Positions 5,783 to 6,691 of a stretch of 6,691 nt of DNA are shown here, one piece after another. Source of the DNA: JAICLL01 sp035252155. GTDB taxonomy: Bacteria > Planctomycetota > Planctomycetia > Pirellulales > JAICIG01. A program made the translations under genes and the position numbers. Position 1 is the stretch's first letter. Each line of letters opens with the position of its first letter. Below the pieces are notes generated by a model, which was given only the letters and a program-made list of their open reading frames with translations, ran no database searches and was not told the DNA's origin. The DNA lies in the NCBI GenBank assembly GCA_035252155.1, contig DATFDL010000109.1, positions 1-6,691 on the forward strand, read 5' to 3'.

Positions 5783-5804
5783 CTTGGTAAGAAGGAGTGG
5801 TGTC

Positions 5805-6596
5805 ATGGTCAAAAAGTTGCTTTTGGGGGGGGCGGCCGCGACGCTGGTCAGCCTGGTGCTCTTCGGACGAGAGGCCGCCAGCTATGTCTGCACCTCAGCC
5901 GGGTGGGTCAAAGATTCGGTCAAAAACAGCGTGCCTATCGAATTCGAGATCCAACGGGCGCGGCGGATGGTCAAAGACCTCGTGCCCGACATCCGCAAGA
6001 ACATGCACGTCATTGCCAAGGAAGAGGTCGAAGTCGAGCGGCTCGACAAGCAGATCCAAGAAGCCCAGACTCGGCTCACCAAGGACCGCGGCGAGTTGAT
6101 GAAGCTCAAGGACGACCTTTCGACGGGTCAGAGCCATTTTCAGTACGCCGGCCACCGCTACGCGGCCGATCGCGTGAAGGTCGACCTGGCCAATCGTTTT
6201 GAACGATACAAGACCAAAGACGCCACTCTGGCCAGCCTCAAGGAGATGCACGCCGCCCGCGAACGTAGCCTCGAGGCCGCGCGCAACAAGCTGGCCGGCA
6301 TGCTCGACGCCAAGCGACAACTGGAAGTCGATGTGGAGCATCTCGAAGCCCGGCTGAAGATGGTCGAGGCGGCCCAGACGACCAGCGATTACAAGTTCGA
6401 CGACAGCCAATTGTCGCGCGTCAAGGAGTTGGTAACCGACCTGCGCACGCGGCTGACCGTGGCCGAAAAGCTTGTCAACGCTGAGGGCGACCTGGGCAAC
6501 GAAATTCCCATCACCGAGCCGGCCCCGGAGAACATCGTCGAGGAAGTGGCCGAGTATTTTGGTGAGCCGCAGCCGGTCGAGGTGGCGGTCGACTGA
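5805..6596 (+). CDS. Membrane-anchored coiled-coil protein, probably conserved in planctomycetes (263 aa)
   Basis: I recognise the style of a planctomycete conserved hypothetical protein but no named function. Residues 5-20 (LLLGGAAATLVSLVLF) form a membrane anchor or uncleaved signal. A compact conserved-looking part follows (GWVKDSVKNSVPIEFEIQRA, 33-52; DIRKNMHVIAKEEVEVERL, 62-80). Two long coiled-coil stretches at about 68-106 and 140-190 are interrupted by a short FQYAGHRYAADRVKVDLANR segment (112-131). A third helical part (200-226) precedes an acidic, proline-containing tail. The helix content and anchor recall PspA-like scaffold proteins, but this is only architectural. ATG at 5805-5807 has AAGGAG 7 nt upstream; an upstream in-frame start at 5775 lacks such a site. 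Codons 7-9 lie in a run of eight G bases. It is transcribed away from fliQ. Confidence 0.9.
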   Translation: MVKKLLLGGAAATLVSLVLFGREAASYVCTSAGWVKDSVKNSVPIEFEIQRARRMVKDLVPDIRKNMHVIAKEEVEVERLDKQIQEAQTRLTKDRGELMKLKDDLSTGQSHFQYAGHRYAADRVKVDLANRFERYKTKDATLASLKEMHAARERSLEAARNKLAGMLDAKRQLEVDVEHLEARLKMVEAAQTTSDYKFDDSQLSRVKELVTDLRTRLTVAEKLVNAEGDLGNEIPITEPAPENIVEEVAEYFGEPQPVEVAVD

Positions 6597-6603
6597 CGCG
6601 TAG

Positions 6604-6630
6604 GGTGGGCCGAGCGCAGCGAGTCCCACC
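6604..6630. repeat. Hairpin repeat after the 263-aa coiled-coil gene
   Basis: GGTGGG (6604-6609) and CCCACC (6625-6630) form a perfect 6-bp stem around CCGAGCGCAGCGAGT. It starts 8 bp after the stop codon of the coiled-coil gene. The sequence type (TAGGGTGGG, then CGAGCGCAGCGAG) looks like a dispersed intergenic repeat. It may act as a transcript end, but no T-run follows. The remaining bases to 6691 show no gene I can support. Confidence 0.55.
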
Positions 6631-6691
6631 ATCGGCCTGCGCGCGTTACGGTGTGTAAGGGCCGGTAGCGGTCGCACCGGGGCATCGCCAA

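Larger units (their letters stand above)
5293..5804. other. 512-bp gene-free divergent region between fliQ and the 263-aa coiled-coil gene
   Basis: This stretch holds the candidate fliQ promoter near its left end, a small CCGGCC/GGCCGG hairpin in the fliQ leader (about 5310-5328), a cluster of palindromic repeats (5454-5650), and two GC-rich hairpins close to the right-hand gene. Frames that stay open here are made of repeat sequence, have no protein likeness and no supporting ribosome sites. I found no clear promoter for the rightward gene and no remnant of fliP. Confidence 0.6.

Noticed and set aside
5456..6202. 248-codon open frame on the plus strand
   Set aside because: Begins in the repeat cluster and runs out of frame into the 263-aa coiled-coil gene; Arg-rich with no start signal.
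5895..6677. 260-codon open frame on the minus strand
   Set aside because: Antisense to the 263-aa coiled-coil gene, which has a strong ribosome site and coherent heptad-rich protein.

Overview
The window looks like a GC-rich planctomycete chromosome, probably Pirellulales-like. This is a judgement from protein style, from the two membrane-anchored coiled-coil proteins and from the kinds of palindromic repeat in the gaps; no marker gene here proves it. I see six protein-coding genes, one cut by the window edge, and no rRNA, tRNA or CRISPR array.

Layout: (1) 1-1133, minus strand: the first ~377 residues of an amylo-alpha-1,6-glucosidase (glycogen debranching enzyme), running off the left edge. 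(2) 1134-1392: a gap with two related palindromic elements, one a perfect 23-bp inverted repeat. (3) 1393-2877, minus: a membrane-anchored coiled-coil protein with a beta-rich middle and a C-terminal region that reads like a BRCT fold. It has its own promoter at 2972-3000. (4) 3035-5292, minus: fliQ, fliR and flhB in that order, encoding inner-membrane parts of the flagellar type III export gate. fliP is not next to fliQ, and flhA is not next to flhB. A 32-bp inverted repeat (one mismatch) sits between fliR and flhB and supplies the last ten codons of fliR. (5) 5293-5804: a 512-bp gene-free divergent region with a probable fliQ promoter and a cluster of five palindromic repeat copies. (6) 5805-6596, plus strand: a second membrane-anchored coiled-coil protein, followed by a different hairpin repeat.

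How the genes relate: FliQ and FliR form part of the export channel with FliP (not in this window), and FlhB is the substrate-specificity switch. The debranching enzyme belongs to glycogen turnover and is not obviously connected. The two coiled-coil genes flank the export genes, but nothing in the sequence proves a functional link. The most unusual points are the coiled-coil/BRCT-like architecture, the NPTE (rather than NPTH) cleavage site in FlhB, and the head-to-head hairpin repeats that occupy most gaps and have altered the end of FliR. I do not see a clear new multi-gene system.
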